This document shows positions 43,315 to 50,376 of a DNA stretch of 64,000 nucleotides, piece after piece. The number at the start of each line of letters is the position of its first letter. Position 1 is the stretch's first letter. Location: NCBI GenBank assembly GCA_003243445.1, contig QFQQ01000004.1, positions 1 through 64,000 of the forward strand, in the 5' to 3' direction. The position numbers were made by a program, and so were the translations under genes. A model generated the notes under the pieces. It worked only from the letters and a program-made list of their open reading frames with translations, did not search any database and was not told where the DNA came from. The stretch is from Citrobacter freundii. Its GTDB lineage: Bacteria > Bacteroidota > Bacteroidia > Chitinophagales > Chitinophagaceae.

Positions 43315-44517
43315 ATGACCACTTTCCTGATTGTAATTATAGCCCTGGCGCTGGTCTTCGATTACATTAACGGTTTTCATGACGCGGCTAACTCAATTGC
43401 TACCGTTGTTTCAACAAAGGTGCTTACTCCTTTCCAGGCGGTACTTTGGGCGGCCTTGTTCAATTTTGTCGCGTTCTTTATTTTTAAGGATCATGGCGTG
43501 GCAAACACTATCGCCAAGACGGTGAAGCATGATTATATTACGCTTGAGGTTATTTTTTCCGGTCTTGTCGCTGCGATTATCTGGAACCTGTTCACCTGGT
43601 GGCGGGGTATTCCTTCTTCTTCCTCTCACACCCTGATCGGTGGTCTTGCCGGTGCCGCGATTGCGCACTCGGGCACATTCAGTTCTATCAATTCGGGACC
43701 GGTGATCCAGATCGCGGCATTTATCGTGCTCGCTCCACTGATCGGTATGATCGTGGCATTTGCGATCTCGCTTTGGTTCATCTATTCATTCAAACGTACA
43801 AAAGGACCAAAGATCTTCTCCTCACTGGTCATCGTTGGCATAGTGGTGTTCCTGTATTTCATGATGGAGACAGATCCGGCAAAGCTGAAATCGCATTATG
43901 AGTCATATACAATGAAAGTGATCTTCCACGGAGAGAATTTCAAATGGCTGCTGATGAGCCTGATCGTTGTAACGATGGCTTTCTTCTCACTTTATCTCAG
44001 CAACCTGAATGCACATAAAGCGAATTCCTGGTTCAAACGCCTGCAGCTCGTTTCATCTGCGATCTTCAGTGTCGGTCACGGCGGAAATGATGCACAGAAA
44101 GTAATGGGTGTGATCATGGCAGCATTGATCGCGTCGAATCCTACGCAATATTCCATCGACCACATGGTTTGGTGGGTACCGCTCGCCTGTTATTCTGCAA
44201 TCGCCCTGGGCACCATGAGCGGCGGGTGGAAGATCGTAAAGACGATGGGTACGCGTATTACAAAAGTTACTCCATTTGAAGGCGTGGCGGCGGAAACAGC
44301 CGGTGCCCTGACGCTCTTCATTACTGAATACCTTAAGATCCCCGTTAGTACAACCCATACCATCACCGGTGCGATCATGGGTGTTGGTGCAACCAAACGT
44401 CTCTCGGCAGTCCGCTGGGGCGTAACCGTAAACCTCATCTGGGCTTGGATCCTGACCATTCCGGTGAGTGGATTGCTGGCGATGGGGACGTATTATGTGG
44501 TGCATTTGTTCATTTAG
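43315..44517 (+). CDS. Inorganic phosphate transporter, PiT family
   Basis: 400 residues, about ten membrane helices. The two inverted PiT signatures are present: FDYINGFHDAANSIATVVSTKVLTPFQ (abbreviated here as GFHDAANSIA) near 20-40 and SVGHGGNDAQKVMGV near 255-270. Each carries an Asn-Asp or Asp-Ala-Asn site for phosphate and cation. It mediates symport of phosphate, or metal-phosphate, with protons or sodium. Its operon with DUF47 and its divergence from a TonB receptor/lipoprotein pair suggest one phosphate uptake locus spanning outer and inner membrane. Confidence 0.93.
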   Translation: MTTFLIVIIALALVFDYINGFHDAANSIATVVSTKVLTPFQAVLWAALFNFVAFFIFKDHGVANTIAKTVKHDYITLEVIFSGLVAAIIWNLFTWWRGIPSSSSHTLIGGLAGAAIAHSGTFSSINSGPVIQIAAFIVLAPLIGMIVAFAISLWFIYSFKRTKGPKIFSSLVIVGIVVFLYFMMETDPAKLKSHYESYTMKVIFHGENFKWLLMSLIVVTMAFFSLYLSNLNAHKANSWFKRLQLVSSAIFSVGHGGNDAQKVMGVIMAALIASNPTQYSIDHMVWWVPLACYSAIALGTMSGGWKIVKTMGTRITKVTPFEGVAAETAGALTLFITEYLKIPVSTTHTITGAIMGVGATKRLSAVRWGVTVNLIWAWILTIPVSGLLAMGTYYVVHLFI

Positions 44518-44521
44518 AGCT

Positions 44522-44613
44522 GGGGTTTCATAAGTTTCATAGGTTTAATAGGTTTCACAGGTCGGGAGCTTAACCCATGAAACCTATTAAACCTATGAAA
44601 CCTCTGAAACCTT
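44522..44613. repeat. Inverted repeat, GGTTTCATA 9-mer family
   Basis: Left arm 44522-44562 (GGTTTCATA, AGTTTCATA, GGTTTAATA, GGTTTCACA units) and right arm 44575-44613, nearly perfect, loop about 12 nt. It separates pit and galE. Confidence 0.85.
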
Positions 44614-44640
44614 TCTCTCTCAATTCGGACACATTTGGAA

Positions 44641-44668
44641 AAAATTCCGGACTTTTGCCCGGAATTTT
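44641..44668 (+). promoter_or_regulatory. Palindrome upstream of galE
   Basis: AAAATTCCGG (44641-44650) and CCGGAATTTT (44659-44668) are perfect inverted copies around ACTTTTGC. The centre contains GACTTTTG, one base from a -7 box, and the ATG follows 4 nt after the right arm. An operator over the promoter is possible. Confidence 0.35.
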
Positions 44669-44672
44669 CACT

Positions 44673-45728
44673 ATGGCTAAAATACTCGTAACAGGTGGAT
44701 GTGGCTATATAGGTTCCCATACCATCGTAGATCTGATTGAACAAGGTTATTCAGTTATTTCTGTTGATAATAACAGTCGCTCAAATCCTGCCATTCTAGA
44801 GGGAGTGGAAAGGATCACCGGCAAAAAGATCAAAAATTACAAAGTCGATCTTTGCAATTTTGATGACACGTTTGCCATTTTCCAGGAAAATGAAGACATC
44901 GAAGGCATTATTCATTTTGCAGCGTACAAGGCGGTTGGCGAATCTGTAGAAAAACCGCTGATGTATTTCGAGAACAATAACAGTTCGCTGATCAACATCC
45001 TCAAATGCGTGCAGGAATTCAATATTCCATTCTTTGTGTTCTCTTCTTCCTGTACTGTTTATGGAAACCCGGATGAAATCCCGGTAACGGAAAAAACAAT
45101 TCCCAAGCCGGCAGAATCTCCCTACGGATATACCAAGCAGATGGGTGAGCAGATCATCAATGAATTTGCAAAAAGCGCCGGTACGCAGTGCATCCTGCTC
45201 CGTTATTTCAATCCGGTAGGTGCACACCCATCGATCCAGATCGGTGAGATGCCGATCGGTAAACCACAGAATCTTGTTCCGGCCATTACACAAACAGCGA
45301 TCGGCAAGCTGCCAAAGATGACGGTGTTTGGCAATGACTACCCTACACGTGACGGCTCCTGCATGCGTGATTTCATTCACGTAAGCGATATCGCACATGC
45401 TCATACGCTTGCGGTTCAGTATCTCGAACAGAAACAGAACACGGCACTTTGCGAGGTATTCAACCTCGGTACCGGTAACGGTGTAACGGTACTGGAAGCG
45501 ATCCGTTCATTTGAAAAAGTGAGCGGTCTTCAGCTCAACTACGAAATTGGCCCCCGCCGTCCCGGTGACGTTGTGGCCATCTATGCCAATAATGATCTCG
45601 CCAAAACCAGTCTTGGCTGGGATCCCAAATTCACGCTTGACGAAATGATGCAGACTGCCTGGGAATGGGAAAAGAAGCTGAAGACAGATCAGGCGATTTT
45701 TGGAGGGAAACCGAGGGAACTGAATTGA
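44673..45728 (+). CDS. galE: UDP-glucose 4-epimerase
   Basis: 351 residues from the ATG at 44673. Rossmann motif GGCGYIGSHT at the N-terminus, the SSSCTVYG strand, catalytic SPYGYTKQMGE (Tyr-xxx-Lys), and the GalE-specific RYFNPVGAHPSIQIGE with VTQTAIGK-like segments and RDGSCMRDFIHV. It interconverts UDP-glucose and UDP-galactose, or the GlcNAc forms, using bound NAD. The frame upstream to 44577 is repeat sequence (MKPIKPMK) and is rejected. Not in a surface-sugar cluster here. Confidence 0.95.
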   Translation: MAKILVTGGCGYIGSHTIVDLIEQGYSVISVDNNSRSNPAILEGVERITGKKIKNYKVDLCNFDDTFAIFQENEDIEGIIHFAAYKAVGESVEKPLMYFENNNSSLINILKCVQEFNIPFFVFSSSCTVYGNPDEIPVTEKTIPKPAESPYGYTKQMGEQIINEFAKSAGTQCILLRYFNPVGAHPSIQIGEMPIGKPQNLVPAITQTAIGKLPKMTVFGNDYPTRDGSCMRDFIHVSDIAHAHTLAVQYLEQKQNTALCEVFNLGTGNGVTVLEAIRSFEKVSGLQLNYEIGPRRPGDVVAIYANNDLAKTSLGWDPKFTLDEMMQTAWEWEKKLKTDQAIFGGKPRELN

Positions 45729-45827
45729 GAGATGCGCGATGCGCGATGATCGATGGTCGAAAAACACAACAAATTCGATTCTCAAGTCTCAATTCGAACA
45801 TCGACCATCTGACATCGACCATCGAAA
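45728..45827. repeat. Inverted repeat, GATGNNC heptamer family
   Basis: Left arm 45728-45760 (GATGCGC, GATGCGC, GATGATC, GATGGTC) and right arm 45792-45827, loop about 30 nt, between galE and the transketolase half. Confidence 0.8.
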
Positions 45828-45862
45828 CAAAATTTCTTACATTTACCATCTAATAAAAATCT

Positions 45863-46822
45863 ATGTCATTAAAGGATATCCAATCAACCGGCAATAAAGA
45901 CACCAGGAGCGGCTTTGGCGATGGTATCGTGGAAGCAGCGCGCAAGAATTCAAATGTAGTAGCACTTACGGCGGACCTTGCAGGCTCTTTGAAGCTGCAG
46001 CAGTTCATGAAAGAATTTCCGGAGCGATTTGTACAGGTGGGTATCGCGGAAGCAAATATGATCGGTATTGCGGCAGGTATGACAATTGGTGGAAAGATCC
46101 CTTATACAACAACATTTGCCAACTTCTCTACAGGCCGTGTGTATGATCAGATCCGTCAGTCGGTGGCCTATAGCGGAAAGAATGTGAAGATCTGCGCATC
46201 ACACGCCGGTGTTACACTTGGTGAAGATGGTGCAACGCACCAGATCCTTGAAGATATCGGTCTGATGAAAATGCTGCCAGGAATGACCGTGATCGTTCCA
46301 TGCGATTACGCGCAGACAAAAGCAGCAACCATGGCCATTGCTGAATATGAAGGACCGGTTTACCTTCGTTTTGGCCGCCCGGTATGGCCGATCTTTACAA
46401 AAGAATCGGACTTCCAGATCGGTAAAGCACAACAATTTTCTGAAGGAACGGATGTGACGATCTTTGCGTGTGGCCACCTCGTATGGCATGCGATCCAGGC
46501 TGGTGCGCAATTGCAGGAAAAAGGCGTCAGTGTGGAAGTGATCAACATTCACACCATTAAGCCGCTTGATGAAGAAGCTGTGATCGCTTCTATTAAGAAA
46601 ACAAAATGTGTTGTTACAGCTGAAGAACATAACATCATCGGCGGTCTGGGCGATGCGATCGCACAATGCGCAGCCAAACATTTCCCTGTACCCATCGAAT
46701 ACGTCGGTACAAAAGATACATTTGGCGAAAGCGGCACGCCAAAAGAACTGTTGAAAAAATACGGTCTGGAACCTGCTGATATCATTGCTGCCGCTGAGAA
46801 AGTAATGCAGCGGAAGAAGTAA
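45863..46822 (+). CDS. Transketolase, C-terminal half subunit
   Basis: 319 residues, covering the pyrimidine-binding and C-terminal domains only. It shows TRSGFGDGIVEAARKN, the catalytic glutamate in QVGIAEANMIGIAAG, then TTFANFSTGRVYDQIRQSVA and HAGVTLGEDGATHQ. In split transketolases the thiamine-pyrophosphate domain is a second protein of about 280 residues, and the two halves form the active enzyme. That N-half is usually the preceding gene. Here the preceding gene is galE and the partner is not in the window. DXP synthase is excluded by length and by the transketolase-type motifs. Confidence 0.88.
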   Translation: MSLKDIQSTGNKDTRSGFGDGIVEAARKNSNVVALTADLAGSLKLQQFMKEFPERFVQVGIAEANMIGIAAGMTIGGKIPYTTTFANFSTGRVYDQIRQSVAYSGKNVKICASHAGVTLGEDGATHQILEDIGLMKMLPGMTVIVPCDYAQTKAATMAIAEYEGPVYLRFGRPVWPIFTKESDFQIGKAQQFSEGTDVTIFACGHLVWHAIQAGAQLQEKGVSVEVINIHTIKPLDEEAVIASIKKTKCVVTAEEHNIIGGLGDAIAQCAAKHFPVPIEYVGTKDTFGESGTPKELLKKYGLEPADIIAAAEKVMQRKK

Positions 46823-46920
46823 AAAGTCAAAAGTAAAAATTAAAAAACTGGTCGTCTACGTTGGAAGAATCCGGCTGTAAACGACCAGTTTTTTAATTTT
46901 TACTTTTGACTTTTTACTTA
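46817..46920. terminator. Long inverted repeat acting as a strong terminator
   Basis: Left arm 46817-46855 and right arm 46878-46920 pair almost without fault over about 35 bp (AAAAGTAAAAATT family extended by ACTGGTCGT/ACGACCAGT). The right arm has TTTTTT, so it would terminate the transketolase transcript. Its arms match 17670-17770 and 43183-43286. Confidence 0.8.
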
Positions 46921-46957
46921 TTTGCCTAATTTATGGTTTTAAATACTGAAAAGCCGC

Positions 46958-47512
46958 ATGTCCCTAACCGGTGAAAGCGATTCCGAATTGCTCGCGCAGT
47001 TCAGGAACGCTGATACAAAAGAGAGAGCTTATACATCCATTATCAGAAAATACCAGGAGAAACTCTACTGGCATATCCGTCGCATGGTAGTTGACCATGA
47101 CGATGCGAATGATGTTTTGCAGAACGTGTTCATCCGTGTGTGGAAAGGATTGGAAAATTTCAGGGAGGACAGCCAGCTTTATACCTGGCTTTACCGGATC
47201 GCCACAAACGAAAGCCTGACTTTCCTGGAGCAGCAGAAAAAGCGCGGCACATTGAGCCTGAGCGATGTAGAGTCAGGCCTGAGCGATAAAGTAAAAGCCG
47301 ATCAGCATTTCGACCCGCAAAAACTGGAATGGAAACTGCAACTGGCTATCCAGCAGTTACCTGAAAAGCAACGGATTGTTTTCAATCTCCGGTATTACGA
47401 TGAGATGCCTTATGAAGAGATGAGCCGGGTGCTGGAAACAAGTGAAGGTGCATTAAAGGCAAGTTATCATCACGCCGTCAAAAAAATAGAGGATTATATC
47501 CGTAACAATTAA
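46958..47512 (+). CDS. ECF-type RNA polymerase sigma factor
   Basis: 184 residues. Sigma region 2 has YWHIRRMVVDHDDANDVLQN and VFIRVWKGLENFRED, then TWLYRIATNESLTFLEQQ. Sigma region 4 has QLPEKQRIVFNLRYYDEMPY and EEMSRVLETSEGALKASYHH, the promoter -33 recognising helix-turn-helix. It directs polymerase to an unknown regulon. The two genes that follow within 33 and 2 nt form an operon with it: a membrane-anchored protein that probably acts as the anti-sigma factor, and a small exported protein. Confidence 0.92.
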   Translation: MSLTGESDSELLAQFRNADTKERAYTSIIRKYQEKLYWHIRRMVVDHDDANDVLQNVFIRVWKGLENFREDSQLYTWLYRIATNESLTFLEQQKKRGTLSLSDVESGLSDKVKADQHFDPQKLEWKLQLAIQQLPEKQRIVFNLRYYDEMPYEEMSRVLETSEGALKASYHHAVKKIEDYIRNN

Positions 47513-47545
47513 ACTTTAAACAGGGGAAACTGTCTCAATATCACA

Positions 47546-48298
47546 ATGCCACAGTCACCTACGATATCGCAGGAGTTGAAAGAACTGGAAAGTTCCCTGT
47601 CAGCCCACTCAGTTCCAACCGGCTACGTTGTACCGGATGGATATTTTGATGGACTGGCAGCAAATATTTTGCTGCGGGTGAAGGCTTTAGATACCGGAAC
47701 GGCAGTTGCGGAGCTGGAAATTCTGTCGCCCCTGCTGGCTGGCCTTTCTAAAAAGATGCCTTACACTGTGCCTGGTGATTATTTCGCCAGTCTTGATCCG
47801 TCATTTGCTTTCGCGGATGAATCGGACAGCGCTACCGAACTAAAGCAGTTATCGCCTTTACTGGGCGGCTTGTCCCGCAAATCTCCGTTCAACGTTCCCG
47901 AAGGATATTTTGACCAGAAAGTGGATATTCCTGAAGTGCAGAAGCCTGCACCTGTTATCCGGATGGAGCCCGTACGCAGAAAGTGGTATCGTTATGCCGT
48001 TGCGGCTTCTGTGACCATCATCGTTGCGCTAAGTGCCACATTGTGGTTTGGCCGCGGAACATCAGATAAGGCGGATCCTTCGAAGTCTTACGCCTGGATC
48101 GAGAAGAACATGAAGAAGGTCAGCACAGAAGACATCGGCAAATTTGTTGAACTGGCCGATCCGGCAGCTTCAGATATAGCTTCAGCACCTTCTGATATCA
48201 AAAGTTTATTGAAAAATGTATCTGACAAAGAGATACAGGATTTTTTAAAAGATGTGCCTGTAGACGAAACGGAAGACGAGGACATCCTTTTTAACTGA
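47546..48298 (+). CDS. Membrane protein with VPxGYF repeats, probable anti-sigma factor
   Basis: 250 residues, one membrane helix (about 149-167, YAVAASVTIIVALSATLW). The cytosolic part carries three copies of a motif V-P-x-G-Y-F (29-34, 75-80 with GDYF, 117-122). Two of these sit in a longer repeat, LSPLLxGLSxKxPxxVPxGYF (60-80 and 103-122). After the helix comes a short acidic C-terminal domain (DIGKFVELADPAASDIASAP and KEIQDFLKDVPVDETEDED). I recognise no zinc-finger anti-sigma motif. Position and topology after an ECF gene make an anti-sigma role likely, perhaps with the repeats clamping sigma; this is inference. Confidence 0.6.
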   Translation: MPQSPTISQELKELESSLSAHSVPTGYVVPDGYFDGLAANILLRVKALDTGTAVAELEILSPLLAGLSKKMPYTVPGDYFASLDPSFAFADESDSATELKQLSPLLGGLSRKSPFNVPEGYFDQKVDIPEVQKPAPVIRMEPVRRKWYRYAVAASVTIIVALSATLWFGRGTSDKADPSKSYAWIEKNMKKVSTEDIGKFVELADPAASDIASAPSDIKSLLKNVSDKEIQDFLKDVPVDETEDEDILFN

Positions 48299-48300
48299 CC

Positions 48301-48708
48301 ATGAAACATTTTTTATTCATACTTAGTTTTCTCTTTATCGGCGTCGCTCCCATTCTCGCCCAGGATGATGACAATGATGTAGATGATAATGCCACGATCC
48401 GCGACAAGATGAGTGAGTATATCCAGCAGCGGCTGAATCTCACCAGCGACGAGGCCAAAAAGTTCAAGCCTGTTTTCATCGATTATTTCAGGGAATGGAA
48501 GAAAACAGCCCGCGAAAACCGCGGGGACAATCTTGTTTTGCGACAAAAAATCACCGATCTCCAGATCCGTTACCGCGCCCGTTTCCGCGATATAATTGGC
48601 GAACCCCGGAGTAATCAGATCTTTATGCATCAACGCGGATTTATACTGGAGCTCCGGCGTCTCCGCCAGGAAAGATTACGCGGCGGCGGTGCAAAAAAGA
48701 ATCCCTGA
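48301..48708 (+). CDS. Small exported Spy/CpxP-like helical protein
   Basis: 135 residues, signal peptide to about 21 (GVAPILA-Q), then an acidic stretch (DDDNDVDDN) and a long helical segment. LNLTSDEAKKFKPVFIDYFR resembles the LTxxQ-type helix of Spy/CpxP-like periplasmic chaperone-sensors. A basic C-terminus (LRRLRQERLRGGGAKK) ends it. Starts 2 nt after the putative anti-sigma gene and is the last gene before a terminator. It may be the periplasmic sensor for the sigma system. Confidence 0.6.
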   Translation: MKHFLFILSFLFIGVAPILAQDDDNDVDDNATIRDKMSEYIQQRLNLTSDEAKKFKPVFIDYFREWKKTARENRGDNLVLRQKITDLQIRYRARFRDIIGEPRSNQIFMHQRGFILELRRLRQERLRGGGAKKNP

Positions 48709-48783
48709 CAAAAAGATAATTCAGATATAATAAGATAAGTTTTTATATATCTTTGAACCTGGTGTTTTTCATAGGTTAGCAAC

Positions 48784-48812
48784 GGCCGGCTCTTTTTAGG
48801 GTTGGCCTTTTT
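48784..48812 (+). terminator. Intrinsic terminator of the ECF sigma operon
   Basis: GGCCGGCTC (48784-48792) pairs with GGGTTGGCC (48799-48807) using three wobble pairs, loop TTTTTA, followed by TTTTT. Confidence 0.7.
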
Positions 48813-48904
48813 ATTACACGGATTTTGAGACGCGGATTTCGCGAATTGGTGTACATGAGTAACGAGATCGGTCTTGGGATGAGCAGGAAGTGAAAGTAAA
48901 TGGC

Positions 48905-49297
48905 CTATGTTGTTGAGATGACCCTTTTGAAGAGGAGACCGGGCGCCCCGAAGGTGATTACTAAACCGAGTTGAAGAGTGGCTACTTTGATGTAATTCAA
49001 CGTTTGAAAAATGCAGTCGTCTGTTAGAGTTGACATAGACTTTATTTCGAGGATGATTGAACCATACACTATAAAGTCGGCGATAAATTGGCGTTTGAGT
49101 TGAATACCGTCGTAAAAAACCTTGAACTTCTTTTCCCTTTCGTAAGGAATATTGTTTCTTTTAAACTCAATCTCAAGCGCATCTTTATAAACTATTTCTT
49201 TATAGCCCCTTCCCATTTTGCTGTGAACTTTCATACATAGTCCTATTATCTTGTAACACTCCTTTTCAAAAATAAGTGACTCTTTTGTGCTTTTCAT
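48905..49297 (-). CDS. GxxExxY protein (PD-(D/E)XK-fold family)
   Basis: 130 residues from the ATG at 49297. The naming motif is G31-Y-K-E34-I-V-Y37 (GYKEIVY). It is followed by a nuclease-like core: IADFIVYGSIILEIKS with D74, E84 and K86 in D-x9-E-x-K spacing. The family is widespread in Bacteroidetes, Chlorobi and others. I know of no firm function; a DNA-binding or nuclease role is suggested only by the fold. It is enclosed by inverted repeats and its AT-rich, Lys/Ile-rich composition differs from its neighbours, which suggests it arrived as a unit. The frame is open to 49357, but the start MKSTKES fits the family. Confidence 0.85.
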   Translation of the reverse strand: MKSTKESLIFEKECYKIIGLCMKVHSKMGRGYKEIVYKDALEIEFKRNNIPYEREKKFKVFYDGIQLKRQFIADFIVYGSIILEIKSMSTLTDDCIFQTLNYIKVATLQLGLVITFGAPGLLFKRVISTT

Positions 49298-49342
49298 GAT
49301 CTTATTCTTTCCACAAAAGAACAATCCAGCCATACAAACACA

Positions 49343-49379
49343 ATGGGTAAAAAACATGATTAAGTTGTTTTTTACCCAT
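49343..49379 (-). terminator. Hairpin between MBL and GxxExxY genes
   Basis: ATGGGTAAAAAACA (from 49343) pairs with its complement ending at 49379 around a 10-nt loop. The TTTTTT within the descending arm could serve as a U-tract for the MBL gene. Confidence 0.6.
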
Positions 49380-49408
49380 CGGTTTTAAAAAATATTATCT
49401 ATCAAACT

Positions 49409-50152
49409 CTAATTCGCGTAATCCGCGTTCTTAACATTCGCATATTTAATGTCATGATAAAATAGGAACATCCAGTCATGACCTCTGTCCCACCATTCGC
49501 GTCTCAGCTCCATCGCCTTCTTCCCATCATAATCATACTTCGCCACGAATCGATGTTTCATCTGATGCAATTGTGGTGCATCGTCGGCGCCGAAGAAGAT
49601 GGTTTCATTGTTTTCTTTGATCCAGAATACCTGGTGGAAGGGTGAATGTGCGCCGGTTACCTGGTAGTGGATGTAGCCATCGATATCGCCTTCATCTTCG
49701 GTGAGGAATACTACGTTGGGTGAGTGCTGTAATACTTCAAGCTCTTCGGGTATGTAGGAAGGCATGCCTTTTTCCAGGGCGAATTCCAGTTCGCGTTTTT
49801 GGACATAATAGGTCGCCTGTGGAAAGCTGAGCTGCGTACGATCATTTTCCGCCGATACACCGCCGGCATGGTCTTTATGCAAATGGCTCATCAACACTTT
49901 GGTGATCTCGGAAGGGTTGATACCTGCCCGGATCAGGTTTTCGTGTAATTGCAGTCTTCCGTCCTTTGAAAAACCAAGACCGGTATCCAGTAACAATACA
50001 TCTTTATCGGTGATGACAACAAAGGGCTGCACCTCCACAAGCAAACTACCCACAGGCCTGGCCTGGAGATCGTCCTGCCGGTCATCGAAAGGGACGAAGA
50101 GTTTTGATTTGTCGATGGTGAAGGAGCCTTCGGATAATGGGATCACTCTCAT
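49409..50152 (-). CDS. MBL-fold metallohydrolase (lactonase-like)
   Basis: 247 residues from the ATG at 50152. The metallo-beta-lactamase motif is LMSHLHKDHAGG (HxHxDH), followed by a later VTGAHSPFHQVFWI His site and FFGADDAPQLH (Asp). This is the N-acyl-homoserine-lactonase/glyoxalase-like layout for two zinc ions. The substrate is unknown. The last six residues (NADYAN) are encoded by the TTCGCGTAA repeat, where the frame meets TAG. The 19 codons upstream of 50152 also lie in a CGCGAATG repeat, so the gene is bounded by repeats at both ends. Confidence 0.82.
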   Translation of the reverse strand: MRVIPLSEGSFTIDKSKLFVPFDDRQDDLQARPVGSLLVEVQPFVVITDKDVLLLDTGLGFSKDGRLQLHENLIRAGINPSEITKVLMSHLHKDHAGGVSAENDRTQLSFPQATYYVQKRELEFALEKGMPSYIPEELEVLQHSPNVVFLTEDEGDIDGYIHYQVTGAHSPFHQVFWIKENNETIFFGADDAPQLHQMKHRFVAKYDYDGKKAMELRREWWDRGHDWMFLFYHDIKYANVKNADYAN

Positions 50153-50155
50153 AAC

Positions 50156-50376
50156 AACGCGAATGGTGCACGAATGGGCGCGAATTTTCGCGAATACACT
50201 CTGCTGCAATTTGATGCGAATAAAGTTCGCAAAGGTTTAGAAAAAGCTTTTCTGACAAGGAACTTCTGCGAAGTTAAGAGAATACTCTCTCAACTTCGCT
50301 CCAGGGAGCTCTTCCATTCAAGCAAGCTCTATTCGCATTAATTCGCGGCCATTCGCGAAGCATTCGCATTTTAGCG
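50156..50376. repeat. Inverted repeat, CGCGAATG family
   Basis: Left arm 50156-50195 (CGCGAATGGTGCACGAATGG..CGCGAAT) and right arm 50331-50376 (ATTCGCATTAATTCGCGG..ATTCGCG). In the loop, GCGAAGTTAAGAGA and TCTCAACTTCGC (about 50268-50299) form a hairpin. It fills the gap between rodA and the MBL gene; the right arm touches the rodA stop. Confidence 0.7.

Larger units (their letters stand above)
48815..49430. repeat. TTCGCGAATT-family arms flanking the GxxExxY gene
   Basis: Left arm 48815-48852 (ACACGGATTTTGAGACGCGG then ATTTCGCGAATTGGTGT) faces right arm 49408-49430 (CTAATTCGCGTAATCCGCG). The GxxExxY gene is the cargo between them. The right arm also encodes the last codons of the MBL gene. 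Confidence 0.6.
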
